Part shown: piece by piece, positions 34,063-45,770 of the stretch
How the letters are laid out: each line of letters starts with the position of its first letter
How positions within the stretch are numbered: the first letter of the stretch is position 1
NCBI RefSeq assembly: GCF_030272615.1
Contig: NC_081415.1
Coordinates: 369,895,667 to 369,959,666 of the forward strand
Length of the DNA: 64,000 nucleotides
Direction: 5' to 3'
From: Cryptomeria japonica
Lineage: Eukaryota; Streptophyta; Pinopsida; Cupressales; Cupressaceae
Translations under genes and position numbers: made by a program
The notes under the pieces: model-generated
The model's database searches: none
Seen by the model: the letters and a program-made list of their open reading frames with translations, nothing else
Told to the model about the DNA's origin: nothing

Positions 34063-35465
34063 TGTTGGATGTTTGAGGAGATTGTTGTAAGTATTATGCA
34101 AATATGTGCTTAAGAGATTTATGAGAGATGTGTTGTCATGGATGTCAACATATTTCTCTATTTGTGACAGTTTTGCAGTGATGTTTAGTTAGTGAGTTTG
34201 TTCAGCATGTTGATGAATCAGAGTTTGCATATTAAAGGGTTTGCAGAGGATTGTGTGCAGATGATTTAGGGCAATTTTCAAGGGTCGACATGAAGATTTG
34301 AGTGAGTTATGGATATCTGTGTTGTGGTTGGTTTTTAAGGTGTTTAGTGGTGACAAAGTGTCAACGTTTTGATTTGTATTGCTCCACATAGTAATATCTT
34401 GATCCGCGGATTTGGAGGATTGTTTGGGATGTTGATGTGTATCTTTAATTCAAGTGGTCCATGGTTTGGTGCACTGCAAGTTATTTTTCTAGGTTGACAG
34501 TTGTTGTAGTTAGTGTTCTTGAAGTTGGGTACAAAAATGATATGATTCTAGTAATTTGAGTTGTTGCAAATGTTGCGGTGGTATCTCATGATTCTTGTGG
34601 ATGTTTCTAGATTGTGTTTCTTTTGTGCTGGTGGTTTGTATTGGTCATTATGTGCGTAATTGATGATTTTCTCCGGTGTGTTAGTGTTTTTAAGTATTTT
34701 GGCCGACCAAATGCTTGTAGTGTGTTATGGATGTTAGATGCATAATTATTGGAGGTGTTTCACATTCATGGTGTGTGATATGGGTCCGTGCTATGTCTTA
34801 CCCAACATTTCTTGGTGCACATGTGATTTTGTAGCATGTGTGATTATATTTTTACAATTAGGTGTTGAGCCAACCTTGTTGATCCTCACCATGATCCTCA
34901 CAAGGTTGATGTAATGTATAAATAAATGTAATATCTTTTGAAATTGAGTGTGATGAGGTGATGTGTATGGATTAAAATTGAATGTATGAGAAAATAATGT
35001 ATTAATCTTTGGGAGGCAGAGAAGAGTGAAGAGGAAGTTGTGCTTAACCGAAACTATAACTAGGCATTAGGAGATGCTATTCTTCAATTCATGATCTTTC
35101 AGATGTGATCCGAATGTGTTTATAAGATAGTGAGCCTTCCCTAGGTTGTAGCCCTTTCTTGTTTTTGAGCGGTGAGCTCTAGGTAGTGTGCTTGAATGCA
35201 TGTGCATTCCCCATTGTAATATTCCATATACTTCTATCAGAGTATCATCATATTATGGGTAGGTTCACACCATGCTTTTTTCCATTGATCAGGTTTTCCA
35301 CGTCAAAAATCTTGGTGTTAGGTGTGTTCTTGAAGTCTTGTTTTTTTATTCTTTCATGGTTAATTATCGGATCATAGATTAAGTTTGATTTGTGTAAGTT
35401 TTGTGACAACTGATTCACCGCCCCCCTCTCTAAGTTGTCTACCCAGAATTAGTCCTATTTCATCA
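34063..35465 (+). repeat. 3' LTR of Copia-1
   Basis: 1403 bp, TGTTGGATG to TTTCATCA, a direct repeat of 28193-29577. It includes a short local duplication of GATCCTCAC near 34880-34900 that is absent from the left copy. Confidence 0.93.
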
Positions 35466-35470
35466 AAAAT

Positions 35471-36633
35471 AGATAAATGACAATTACATATCTTGCAATG
35501 TATTATAATGTTGTCTTAGTCACAAATATTCATTACATTTATACCAACAAAGTGGCTAGAGGAAACCCTAAGATAAAACAAAATATCTACAAATAGAACC
35601 ATTGAGACATTCAACTACATGAGTTCTTTAGAATATTGAGCTTAGTGAGATTTTAAAAATATGTTTATACAATAGAAACTAGATTTGTAGGATTTCAAAA
35701 GCTATAATATCCTTCACACTTATAGTTACATGGAAGAGAAAAAAGATTTACTTTATTCTAAAAATTAACTAGTATATGTAGCACTTTGAAAGATAACTTA
35801 ATAGAAAGTGTTGGAGTGGGGGGAGGGGGTTGAAAAAAGGTGTGTTAGTAAGAGAAATTATATAAATATAGTAAGGACAATTAAAAATGTTGGGACTAGA
35901 GGAAAGGTATGCTAAGATTGGAAACTTTGGAATGAAACTTTTACATTTAGCATAGCCTTAGAAAGAAGAACATTAACACCCCAAATTAAGAATTCGTAGA
36001 AGTTTTGGAACTTCCAACACATGTTGGGCTCAAGGGGTATGAAATAAGTGATGGGTAAAATAATGCCTAAATGCACAAATGAGGCTCATACCAAGTAACT
36101 TGGACATCATGAAGTCAAGTACTTGCAATATTTATATTTCATTTTAGAAATTCACTGATAGTCAATAATATATATTTTTAGGAAGGGTGGAAACAATCTC
36201 CTAAATTTTATTTTTAATAAGATAATTAAACTATGATTGTATGCCATCTTTCCAATTTTACTTTGATTAGCCTCTTCAAAATTTTGTGCTTACTATCATA
36301 TGAGGACATTAAAAAAACATAAATGTGCCAGCTTCTAATCATTTTACGATGAAAAGAGGTTTTTAAATTAGAGTTTCAAATTTAATATTCATCCCATTGA
36401 GGTCTTATAAAATGAGAAAAAGAAGAATCATACTTATTTTTTGATTTAATATTTGCATCTTCTTTTTGTTAGGATAAGGGTCATCTACCTTGTAAATCCC
36501 ATGTCATAGTTCCAAAATTCTTGAAAAGTGTCCTTAGGCACTTAGGGTGTATTGTAAAAATAATTTTTAATATTTACTCTAATTATTATTTTTAATAAAT
36601 TCATAAGGGATGATGGGTTATAGTAGTAAAAGT
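35471..36633. other. AT-rich DNA between Copia-1 and Copia-2
   Basis: The first 35 bp are the right part of the dispersed repeat. No gene or further repeat was recognised. Confidence 0.6.
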
Positions 36634-37785
36634 TGTTGGAATAAGTGAACACTAAGAGGGGGGGGTGAATCAGTGTTATACAATTCACAAATTTATTAAA
36701 CTGATTCTTAAACCACCAAATGCATAGGAATGAAAGTAAAGTGCAGAAACATAAACCAGTCAACCACAAAACCATAGCACCAAGATTTTTACGTGGAAAC
36801 CCTGAAAGGGAAAAACCACGGTGGGATTTGAACCCATAATATTATTATACTTTAATCAGGAGTATGATAATATTACAAAAGGAGGAATGCACTTGCATTC
36901 AGGCTCACTGCTTAGTGCTCACTGCTCAAATACAAAAGAGGGCTACAACCCAGAGGACTCACTGTACTAAAAATGGTTACAAATGACTAAAATAGTGTCT
37001 AAACTAAAGAATATCATCTAATAATGCCAAATAATAGTTTTGGTTAAGCACAATCTGATTGTCATCCTCTATTCTGCTTATCTTCCCTGTTCTGTTGCAT
37101 AGTCATATACCAGAGTACTAAATTTGCATATTGATGATGATTTTCTTATCACATATCAACATTCACACATCTACCACACATCTACAATACCAAAATGATC
37201 ATACAAGTCGATCTTATATATCCACATCAACAAAATAAATCAATTCCCATGTCGGATTCTAAAAACTGCATAACACAAAACATGAAATGTGTAACCAACA
37301 AGTCAGCTCAATCCGTCCACAAATCCATATGCGAAATTAAACAAATTGATAACAAGCTTCACTTATGTTGGCCCAATCTCCTTGAATGCAAAACCAATCA
37401 CCAAAATCATCCCAAAGATTCCAGATCATACGTTACATCAAAAAGGATTTGTTTTTCCTGAAGTACCAAATATTAGACCTTCAATCTCGCTCATAAATTA
37501 ACACTAGATATTAGGATTACGAAATAAGTTGCCTCGAACCTTGAATAATATGCCTCTATTACCGCAACCAAATTAATGTAACCAAAATCAAGATTTACAC
37601 ACTGTACTCATACTCTGTCGGTCACTATATTCCACCTTTTAGACTTATGCCTCATGATAATACAACTTTCAGTAAATCAAATCTAAATGTACTGGATGTG
37701 ATTTTTGAACTGAGTTTCCATGAATGACAACTCCTAAGCATTTCTCATGCATCAATTTTCACCGGAATAGTGTCTCTTGCCAACA
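36634..37785 (-). repeat. 3' LTR of Copia-2
   Basis: On the minus strand it begins TGTTGGCAAGAGACAC and ends in TTCACCCCCCC...TCCAACA. It has about 47 bp that the right LTR lacks (near 37049-37096). Confidence 0.92.
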
Positions 37786-37800
37786 ATCTCCCCCTTTGGA
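37786..37800 (-). other. Polypurine tract of Copia-2
   Basis: Minus-strand TCCAAAGGGGGAGAT abuts the LTR start TGTTGGC. Further G-rich tracts (CTCAGGGGGAG near 37896 and TCAAAGGGGGAGAG near 37932) lie upstream of it in the element's sense, as in Copia-1. Confidence 0.9.
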
Positions 37801-38229
37801 ATTGATGGCAACACTGTGAAAAATGACACTGTACACTCAAAGCTGCAAAACTTCAAAACTTAAAAAATCTCCAAGACTCTACAAGCTCAACAAGCTCCCC
37901 CTGAGAATATACACCATTTTTGACTTCTCTCTCTCCCCCTTTGACAACAATGCCAAAGATAGAAATTAACCAAAATTTATATATAGGGATATATACAGTT
38001 ACTTACAAAAATTTGAAAATATTAGCAGAAATTATTTTTAGGGACATCAGGTGATCATCCCAACCCTTCAAATTATCCAAAATATTGATCAGGACACTGA
38101 GAAGATTTGGCATGAATCTCTGCTCCTCTTCGATCTACCAGAACACTCTTGTTTAGAGAAGTCATTGGATCTTACTTACTACTGATCAATGGATCTATTC
38201 GGGGAGTGATAAGGCTTCTTACTTCCCCC
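37801..38229 (-). other. 3' untranslated region of Copia-2
   Basis: Non-coding apart from the G-rich tracts noted with the PPT. Confidence 0.6.
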
Positions 38230-41200
38230 ACTCTGCCCAAAATTATTCCCTTCTCCTAATTTAAACTCTTAATCTTATCAAGTATACTCATAAATTGAGC
38301 TTCAAAATTGCTAACCCAAACTGATTGAGGTGCATAGGATTGTGATATGCTAGCTAACTACCCTTCATACTCTTTTATTTTCTTGTCAATGTCAATGGTA
38401 AACTTAGGCAAAATTAGACATGACTTATATATTTGACCGCCTTCATCTAATGCATCTTGTATATTCTTCATAGTAGTTATCAAGCTCACCCTATCTCCCT
38501 CAATCATCTTCAAAATTATTCTTAATCTCATAGCATTAAACCAAGTCAAAACTATAGCATCTTTTGCTTTCTCCAAAGACACAAAATGAGATTCTATTGC
38601 ATTGAACATGCTTCTAAGTGTACTCAAGGGAGTATCAATTGTATCCTATTTGAATGATGACAAAATTATCTAACACATCTGTGGCCAATGTTATCAACTC
38701 TTTGTCTATGGTGTGGGACTTGAGTAATTTTTCACTTCCTTTTTCTTGTGCAAGAGTTGCAAGCTTCAATGCTTGAATAGGAGATAGTGAACTCATATCT
38801 ATAGACCCTTGAACAAAATCATCTGAGTCAGTGGAAATCTATTTTCTCTTATTAGTGTCTCTTGCCACTGTCACCGGAGCCTGATCATCCTTCTCTTCTC
38901 CTTTCTCCTTCTCTGCCACCTCTGTACTTGCATCTTTGTCACCCTTCTCAACATCAATCTCTCCTTTTCCTTCATCGACTTCTCCAATCTCCTCAACTAA
39001 TTTTCTAGAGTCAACTTCTATCACCAGAGGATTTTGTTAGCTTCACTAGATTTATCAACCTTAGCAGTATCAGTATAATCTGCAACTATGGTTTGGTCAT
39101 TTGTCTGCCCTGCTAGATTGGCTTTCTTAGTTGGTTGTTCTTCCTATACGTCAAAAATTACTACATGTACTTCCAAAATGGAAGTGTCTTTTTCCTGCTC
39201 TTCCGGTTGGGTGTCATCTTATGTCAGATTTACATCATATATGTTCTCTTGCAAAAATTATCTCAAAATTGCTTTAGTCTCTTTGGTCACTTCATCTATT
39301 TTGTTAAGCATGATTTTATTAACTCTCTTCTTTCTTCTAAATCTATCCTTTGCAGTCTTAAGCCATCTATCAATTTCAACTTTAGAAATTACAGAAGACA
39401 AATTCACTAATACATATTCTTTTATTCTTTCATACTCTAAGTTGGTTTTATGCCTCCTAGCATCCAAAATATCATACAATCCCTTCGGAATCATCGATAA
39501 CAGCTTTATGAAATCTTTGCTATTAAAATTCCTATATTGTACAATAGAGTCCTCTATAGCTCTCTGATCATTATCATCATAGTTTTCATAATATATAGGT
39601 ACATTCTTCAAATTACCTTCCTTTAGCACTTAATCAATTATTTCATTTGATGTCATTGGGGGCACAACATCATAAGTACCTTCTACTTTACCAGAATTTA
39701 GAGCTTCATCCAATTCAGACTTTTGCTTCTTGCTTTCTCTGGCTCTACCATATGGATCAACTTTAGTCCTTGGCTTCTTGGTCGGATGGGATCCACTGGA
39801 TTGAGGCTTCTTGACTACCCTAGCATAGGTAGTAGTCTTTTTCACCTCTTTCACCACTTCATCAGACTCTATTTCTACATCTTCAGTAGTGGCTACAACA
39901 TATTCCCTTTTAGGCTTCTCCTTCTTCCTCTTCTCAAGTCCACCGGTTGACTTTTCTTGTGGATTGGGTGGAGGGACATGCTTTTGTGCATGGGAGGTAG
40001 GTGCAGACTAGGTTTGCCTTGGCTTGGTTGGCTTGGGGACCAGTTTTGTCTTCTTAGGTTTTACCATGTCCCCCTCCTTTAGAATGTTTTTCTCCCTAGC
40101 CCTTTGAACCACTTTTTTTGGTATTCCCATTCATTCTGTACTCTCTTCAACTTATTTTCTAACCTTCCTCTTTCTTTTAGGATTAGTGAATTTATTGTGC
40201 TGGTCTAGATCCTTTTCCTTGTAAGTACCAAACCTCTCTTCTTTCTCATCTACCAGCTTACTCAACAAGTGTTGAGCGTATGCATCAAGTGTGTTTCTAT
40301 CTACTTCATACCCCATGGGCATGATCCAAATGGTTCTTGGTTCTACTGCCTCCATATGACATTGATCTTTGTCTATCATGAAGCATATGGTATCTTCATA
40401 TTTTTCAACAATGTCTTTTGGGATCCTCTCTTTGCTTTACATCATAGCCTAAAATAATTTGAAATAACCCCACAAAGCAGATTTTTGTGCTACCACATCA
40501 TCTAATCCTTGCAAACCTTCTTTAATTTGTACTACCACTGGTTTATCATAAGCCCACTTTACTTTTCCTATACTGGGGATTTCATTCAAAAAGTAAAGTG
40601 CCAAACAAACAATCAAAGAACCAAACTTGAAAACATAATTCTTATCTTGCTTAATCTTCTTTAAATTGCTCATTAATTCACTAAGAAGCACTCCACATTG
40701 ATCATATCTTTCATCCTCCTTGAGCATCTGATAGGCTGCATATATTACAGTACCAAATACTGAATTCTATCTGCTAGACTGGTACACCTTATATCCTGTT
40801 ACCATCAAAGAAAATCTCACACCATGTTCAATGATATCACTTATTGTCATTGACTGGTTATCATGCTGGGATCCAGTAACCACTATCACAGTGGTGATCA
40901 TTACATGTCTCAGACTGGGGATCTCACCAATTGCATTTAAACAGGTTACCACTTGAATTCCTTTCTTTATGATCTTATGAGGTCTATCTAGCCATATAAA
41001 CTCATCATAAATTTGGCTCAAGACATACCTAGCCCATTCAGGTTCATCGAACAATGGAAAGTGAACAAATTGGATAAAACCTTTGTCTTGCAATGATTTG
41101 AATTTGAGCTTCAGATTCCCCATTCCATCCATCATATGCTTGGTGTATAATAATAGCATGTCTGCATTCCCAAACTCTTTGATATTACAATGAATGTATG

Positions 41201-41390
41201 CCCTAATATCCTCATTGTGCAACACACTATACAACACAAAAGAAAATGCTCCTTCTGAATCATCTTTGACCGATTTGAATGGATGTTTCTTGAATACTAG
41301 CCTTGCCCTTTCAGTGATTTCTACTACCAATGGAGTTGCTACACTAGATGATGATGCAATTTCAAAATAGGGTTATGAACAAATAGCTCG
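38230..41390 (-). pseudogene. Long unknown protein of Copia-2 (about 1050 codons, broken)
   Basis: I do not recognise this protein. One minus-strand frame can be followed almost throughout (pieces 41330-40767, 40727-40449, 40379-40152, 39857-39630, 39629-39258 and 38627-38358), with an excursion to another frame at 39024-38839. The first 330 residues look globular (WARYVLSQIYDEFIWLDRP, ISDIIEHGVRFSL, VFKFGSLIVCLALYFLNEIP). Then come a Lys/Pro-rich basic region (about 40150-39640), an all-helical region (DRWLKTAKDRFRRKKR near 39370), a Glu/Lys-rich acidic stretch and a C-terminal coiled coil. No RT, integrase, RNase H or protease motif is seen. About ten stops break it. It could be a structural protein or an acquired gene. 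Confidence 0.65.
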
Positions 41391-41777
41391 AACATAGATA
41401 AATACCTTTTTGATTTCAACCAGATGCTAGGAATCACTATCAGATCGCTTCAAGCTCTATTTTCCCTACTCAATCTCATTCGCTTTGCCCATCTGCTCTT
41501 TCTCCTTGTTCTCTATTTGAAGAATGAATGATAGAATTCCCTTTTTATCCTCTAAAAACATAATTTTAAGTTGTAATAAATGAAAAACCATAAAGGCTTT
41601 CCGGATACCCCGCTTTCCAAGAATTCATCATCGGATTCTCAGATAGGCATGTAATCTTCTGGATATCAACTTCACAACTAGTCTCAATCATCTGCAACCA
41701 TCCTCAATCGGTTAAAGATCTCTGAAAGGGGGTTTTAAGGATTTGCATGAAAAGCTTCCCCCTAAGGCCCAAATACC
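41391..41777 (-). other. Spacer between the two Copia-2 coding regions
   Basis: Many stops in all minus frames; no coding signal seen. Confidence 0.5.
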
Positions 41778-42934
41778 TTAGTTACCGAATGAGGTTCCAA
41801 CACCAAAATCGGGTGTGGAGCCATTCTGTGCATTCAAATCTTCCTTAACCCACATCTTCTTATGCTTCTCTCTTACCTCTTCAAACTTATCTTTTCCCTT
41901 TTCATCTGATCTATTCTTGCTCACATTCTTGCTTCTGCAATATTTTGCAATGTGACCGGATTTGTTGCATGCATATAAAACAACATTCCCTTGCATAGGC
42001 CTGAAGTACATTTGATTTGGTCTCATCCTGCATTGGTTAGAAATCTGTCCAAATATTCCACAAGCATAGCATCTCTTATTTTGGAAATCATTCAACATTT
42101 CTCTGCACATGTTTGACTTATGACCAAAGTTGTTATATTTGAAACATTGATCTGTAAAGGTAGGACAATTATTCATCATTCTATTTCTGCATTGACTTGC
42201 TATATGACCGAATTTATTACAAACAAAATATTTACCATTGAATTTATAAGCATTAGGCTATCTTACCGAAGGTCTCTTGTTCTTCTAATGATTGCTTTGT
42301 CCAGAACAAGAGGATTCTCCTTTCGCATATCCAAGTGTTCGCACGTCTTTTCCACCTCTCTGACTTTCTAGCATCTCATCTAGCTTGGCTGAGCTAGCTT
42401 TGAATTTTTCTTTGTACTCATTAGCAATAGAAAGTTCATCTCTCAGTATTATGATCTTCCTTTCAAGTTCTTACCCATTATTCTTGGATTGCACCAATTC
42501 AAGTCTCAATTAATCATTCTGATAGATTAACTTGCAACATTCTTCAGATCTATCCTTCAATGACCGAGTCAGATTTTCCTCATTCTTCTTTTTGTCTTCA
42601 ATCTCCTTTTTCAACTTCATCACAATGTTTTGCATCTCATTCTTAAGGACTACATTCTCTCTAGCAAAGTTCTCACATTCATCTGTCTTGTCTTGTAGGG
42701 CTTGATTGTCGAAGCTTTGTTCTTCTTTCTCCTTGAGTTAATCCATTAGTTCCTTTTGCTTCTCTCTTGATGTGTTCACTTCTTTCATAGATTCAATGAA
42801 ATTCTCAGGTGCTTCCAGACTTCTCCTCAGGCTACTTTTTTCTTTCATCGCTGCATTGAGATCTTCAAGTGCCACAATAAGTTGCTTCTGCAAATCAGAG
42901 TCCATTGATTCAATCTTTTGGATCTTCCTCAAGC
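41778..42934 (-). pseudogene. Gag-like coiled-coil and zinc-knuckle protein of Copia-2
   Basis: The frame starts about 20 bp after the PBS. Its first 210 codons are Lys/Glu/Leu-rich coiled coil (MRKIQKIESMDSDLQKQL onward) with a few stops. Then four knuckle-like units follow: CNKFGHIASQC, CFKYNNFGHKSNMC, CYACGIFGQISNQC and CNKSGHIAKYC (about 42225-41935). Each has lost at least one zinc ligand (Cys to Tyr or Leu, or His to Gln). A charged tail ends at 41778. The N-terminal capsid region of copia Gag is absent. Zinc knuckles bind RNA for packaging; four in a row is unusual for copia Gag. Confidence 0.75.
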
Positions 42935-42953
42935 TGTTAGGCTTCTTCTAAGG

Positions 42954-42971
42954 AACTAAGCTCTGAAACCA
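42954..42971 (-). other. Primer binding site of Copia-2
   Basis: Minus-strand TGGTTTCAGAGCTTAGTT, two bases after the LTR; it differs from the initiator-Met site TGGTATCAGAGC at one position. Confidence 0.9.
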
Positions 42972-42973
42972 AT

Positions 42974-44062
42974 TGTTGGAATCAATGAACACTGAGAAGG
43001 GGGGGGGTGAATCAGTGTTCTGCAATTCACAAATTTATTAAACTGTTTCTTAAACCACCAAATGCATAAGAATGAAAGTAAAGTGCAAAAACATAAACCA
43101 ATCAACCATAAAACCATAACACCAAGATATTTATTTGGAAACCCTGAAAGGGCAAAACCACAGCGCGATTTGAACCCACAATATTATTATACTTTGATTA
43201 GGAATATGATAATATTATAAAAAGAGGAATGCACTTGCATTCACGCTCATTACTCAAATACAAAAGAGGGCTACAACCCAGAGGAATCACTATCCTACAA
43301 ATGATTAAAAATGATTAAAAGTGTCTGAACTGAAGAATAACATATACTAATTGCAAATAACAGTTCCGGTTAAGCACAATCATATACCAGAGCACCAAAT
43401 CTACATATTGATGCTAATTTTCTCATCATATATCAACATTTGCACATCTACCACATATTTACAATACCAAAATGATCATACAAGATGATCTTATATATCC
43501 ACATCAATAAAATAAATCAATTCCCATGTCGACTTCCAAAAAGTGCATAACACGCAACATGAAATGTGTAACCAACAAGTCAGCTCAATCTGTCCACAAA
43601 TCCATATGCAAAATTAAACAAATTGATAAAAAGATTCACTTATGTTGGCCCAATCTCCTTGAACTTGAAACCAATCACCAAAATCATCCCAAATATTCCT
43701 AATCACACGTTAAATCAAAATAGCTCTGTTCTTCCTGAATTACCGGATACCAGACATTCAATCTCGCTCACGAATTAACACCAGATATCAAGATTATGAA
43801 ATAAGCTACCTCGAACCTCGAATCATCTGCCTCTATTACCGTAACCAAAGTAATGCAACCAAAATCAAGATCTACACACTGTACTCATACTCTGTCGGTT
43901 ACTGTATTCCACTTTCTAGACTTACGCCTTATGATAATATAACTTCCAGTAAATCAAATCTACATGTACTGGATGTGATTTCTGAACTGATTTTCCATGA
44001 ATTACAACTCCTAAGCATTTCTCATGTATCAATCTTCACCGAAATAGTGTCTCTTGCGAACA
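42974..44062 (-). repeat. 5' LTR of Copia-2
   Basis: 1089 bp, a direct repeat of 36634-37785. Both LTRs carry an uninterrupted run of about nine G/C near the inner or outer end (here 42999-43007). Confidence 0.92.
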
Positions 44063-44749
44063 ACAGTAAGTTGAATTGTAGAAACATTTATTTAATATTA
44101 TTTTTTATACATGTGGACACCTAGAATGGGATATGACATGTGAAGAGGACAAATGAGTGAATGTTGGGATTATCCAGACACTTAGAAGAGGCAATGCGTG
44201 TCTCTTAGTACTCTAAAAAATTAATTACATTTAATGTACTATTTTATCTTTCATGTTTGGGCACTCAAGTTGGAGGAAAAGTATTGGAGTCAAAATCGAT
44301 GTTTTTTGCATTCTCTAGATGCAATTTAAGAGTTGGGGGTGTTAAATCAATGAGGAGCAATTGAATATAGACTTACTCTACAAGAACAAGGATAGGTTAA
44401 AGCATATCGAGATTTTTCACAGGTAGACAAGTATTTCCATGTTTGTGGAAAAGAGGAGAATGGAAGCGAGTGTAAATTATATTCTCATTTATTTTGCGAT
44501 AATGCATACTTGTCCTCTCTTCTTGGTAGATTTTTTTACTTAAAGGTTTTATCCACGTAAAACCTATGTTATGTGATGCTCTTATGTTCCTAAATTTTTC
44601 CTCATTAGTGTTATCATATGGTGATGTTATTAATGATTTATTATTTTTATATGTTCACTTAAGGAAGTGTTAATAAGCATGATATGAAGGCTGATTTTTA
44701 ACATCATAAGTGTAGAGTTGTAAATTACATCCCTATGAAATTTCTTTCT
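44063..44749. other. AT-rich DNA, nothing recognised
   Basis: No ORF with known motif and no repeat partner in this window. Confidence 0.5.
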
Positions 44750-45342
44750 CAACTAGGTCCTATTTTAGCATGTATGTCCTCCAACATCCAATCTCATTCA
44801 TCCCAGCTCAATTCCACATTTCATTTTGTCTTCTTCTTCCCATTTTGGACCTTAGGTCCCAATTTGGGGTCATATTGGAGGGAGAAAGGTGCCTAGGGTG
44901 ACTTTCTCTCAGGAGCGGACCAATCAAGGAGCCTTGTTCTCTTGTTTTTGGGCCCAAATTCAAATAATGACCAGCTTGGTTAAGCAGGAAATCTTTTCTC
45001 GTGTCAGGCTACTATGATTTTTGCACCCTGAAATGATTGGGTGAGGTATATAAGCAAGGTATTCTCCCTCATTTTAGGTTTGGCCCTAAAAAATGATACG
45101 AACACGAATGAGAAAGAGTATAGAACAAGCAAGCAATTTTATTTAAGCATTCAAGGCAATTTATCCCACCATATTATTTATTGTGGCAACCTTCAACAAT
45201 CTTCATGCAAGCATATCTTTAATGATGTCCCTTTTGTTTTTTTGTGGAGTCATGCTATTGCATCAACATTTGTGATCATATTCAAAGAAGCATTTGCATC
45301 ATCAAGGTATAAGATATTCTCATTCTCAGATCTAGCCTCTAT
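44750..45342 (+). repeat. LTR-like relic with TATA box
   Basis: A C/T-rich block (44800-44870) with the palindrome GGACCTTAGGTCC (44857-44869), then TATATAAGC at 45037-45045, then an A/C-rich leader-like stretch. This layout resembles the promoter half of a gypsy LTR. No partner copy or target duplication is visible. Confidence 0.35.
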
Positions 45343-45770
45343 TACATAAGACCTGTTATTATGATTATAGGCACATCCCAAGCAATTCTAGAATGTAGGT
45401 ATACACAACATGAGTGTTTAAGGGATGATAACTCTTTATACTCACTAGAGACCTTTTTTTATCTCATTATAAAAATGAATAATGCAGTGCATATAATTTA
45501 CCTCATAATGTACTAATGAATGATGTTTAGTTTTTAGGTGCATGGGGGGTTATTAATTCTAGGATTTTTTCTCATGTTCATCAAGTTGCAAAATCACAAC
45601 ATATTATGAGAAGGAAAAGATCAAAATCACAAAGAAATATGGGTTGTGCATAAACATACACCAAAAGTAATGACATCAAATAACCGAAAATTATTATTTT
45701 TCCTTCCTAAACTACAAAAAATCATATATAATAAATAAATGAAAATTATATATCTTGCAATTCATTTGAG
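45343..45770. repeat. Dispersed repeat, second copy
   Basis: It matches 27808-28187 plus 35466-35505. Because it is uninterrupted it shows the pre-insertion state of the Copia-1 target. Confidence 0.8.

Larger units (their letters stand above)
28193..35465 (+). mobile_element. Copia-1: full-length Ty1/copia element
   Basis: 7273 bp with direct LTRs (28193-29577 and 34063-35465), a tRNA-iMet-type PBS, gag, protease, integrase, RT, RNase H and a PPT, flanked by AAAAT at 28188-28192 and 35466-35470. The order integrase before RT defines copia. The LTRs differ visibly (substitutions and small indels), the terminal bases of the left LTR are mutated (TA for TG, TA for CA), and the ORFs hold many stops, so it is an old insertion. 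Confidence 0.95.
36634..44062 (-). mobile_element. Copia-2: LTR element with non-pol coding region
   Basis: 7429 bp. Direct LTRs lie at 36634-37785 and 42974-44062. On the minus strand an initiator-Met-type PBS follows the right LTR, and a good PPT (TCCAAAGGGGGAGAT) precedes the left LTR. Flanks are AAAGT (36629-36633) and ACAGT (44063-44067), a target duplication with one change. The coding part gives coiled coils, zinc knuckles and a long unknown protein; I find no RT, integrase or RNase H. It is therefore non-autonomous, with copia-type signals. Confidence 0.88.

Noticed and set aside
44857-44869. GGACCTTAGGTCC palindrome as an operator or terminator
   Set aside because: A single short palindrome in a eukaryotic LTR-like relic; no function can be supported.
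45041-45349. 102-codon plus-strand ORF
   Set aside because: It starts at the TATA-like motif of an LTR-like relic and shows no domain.
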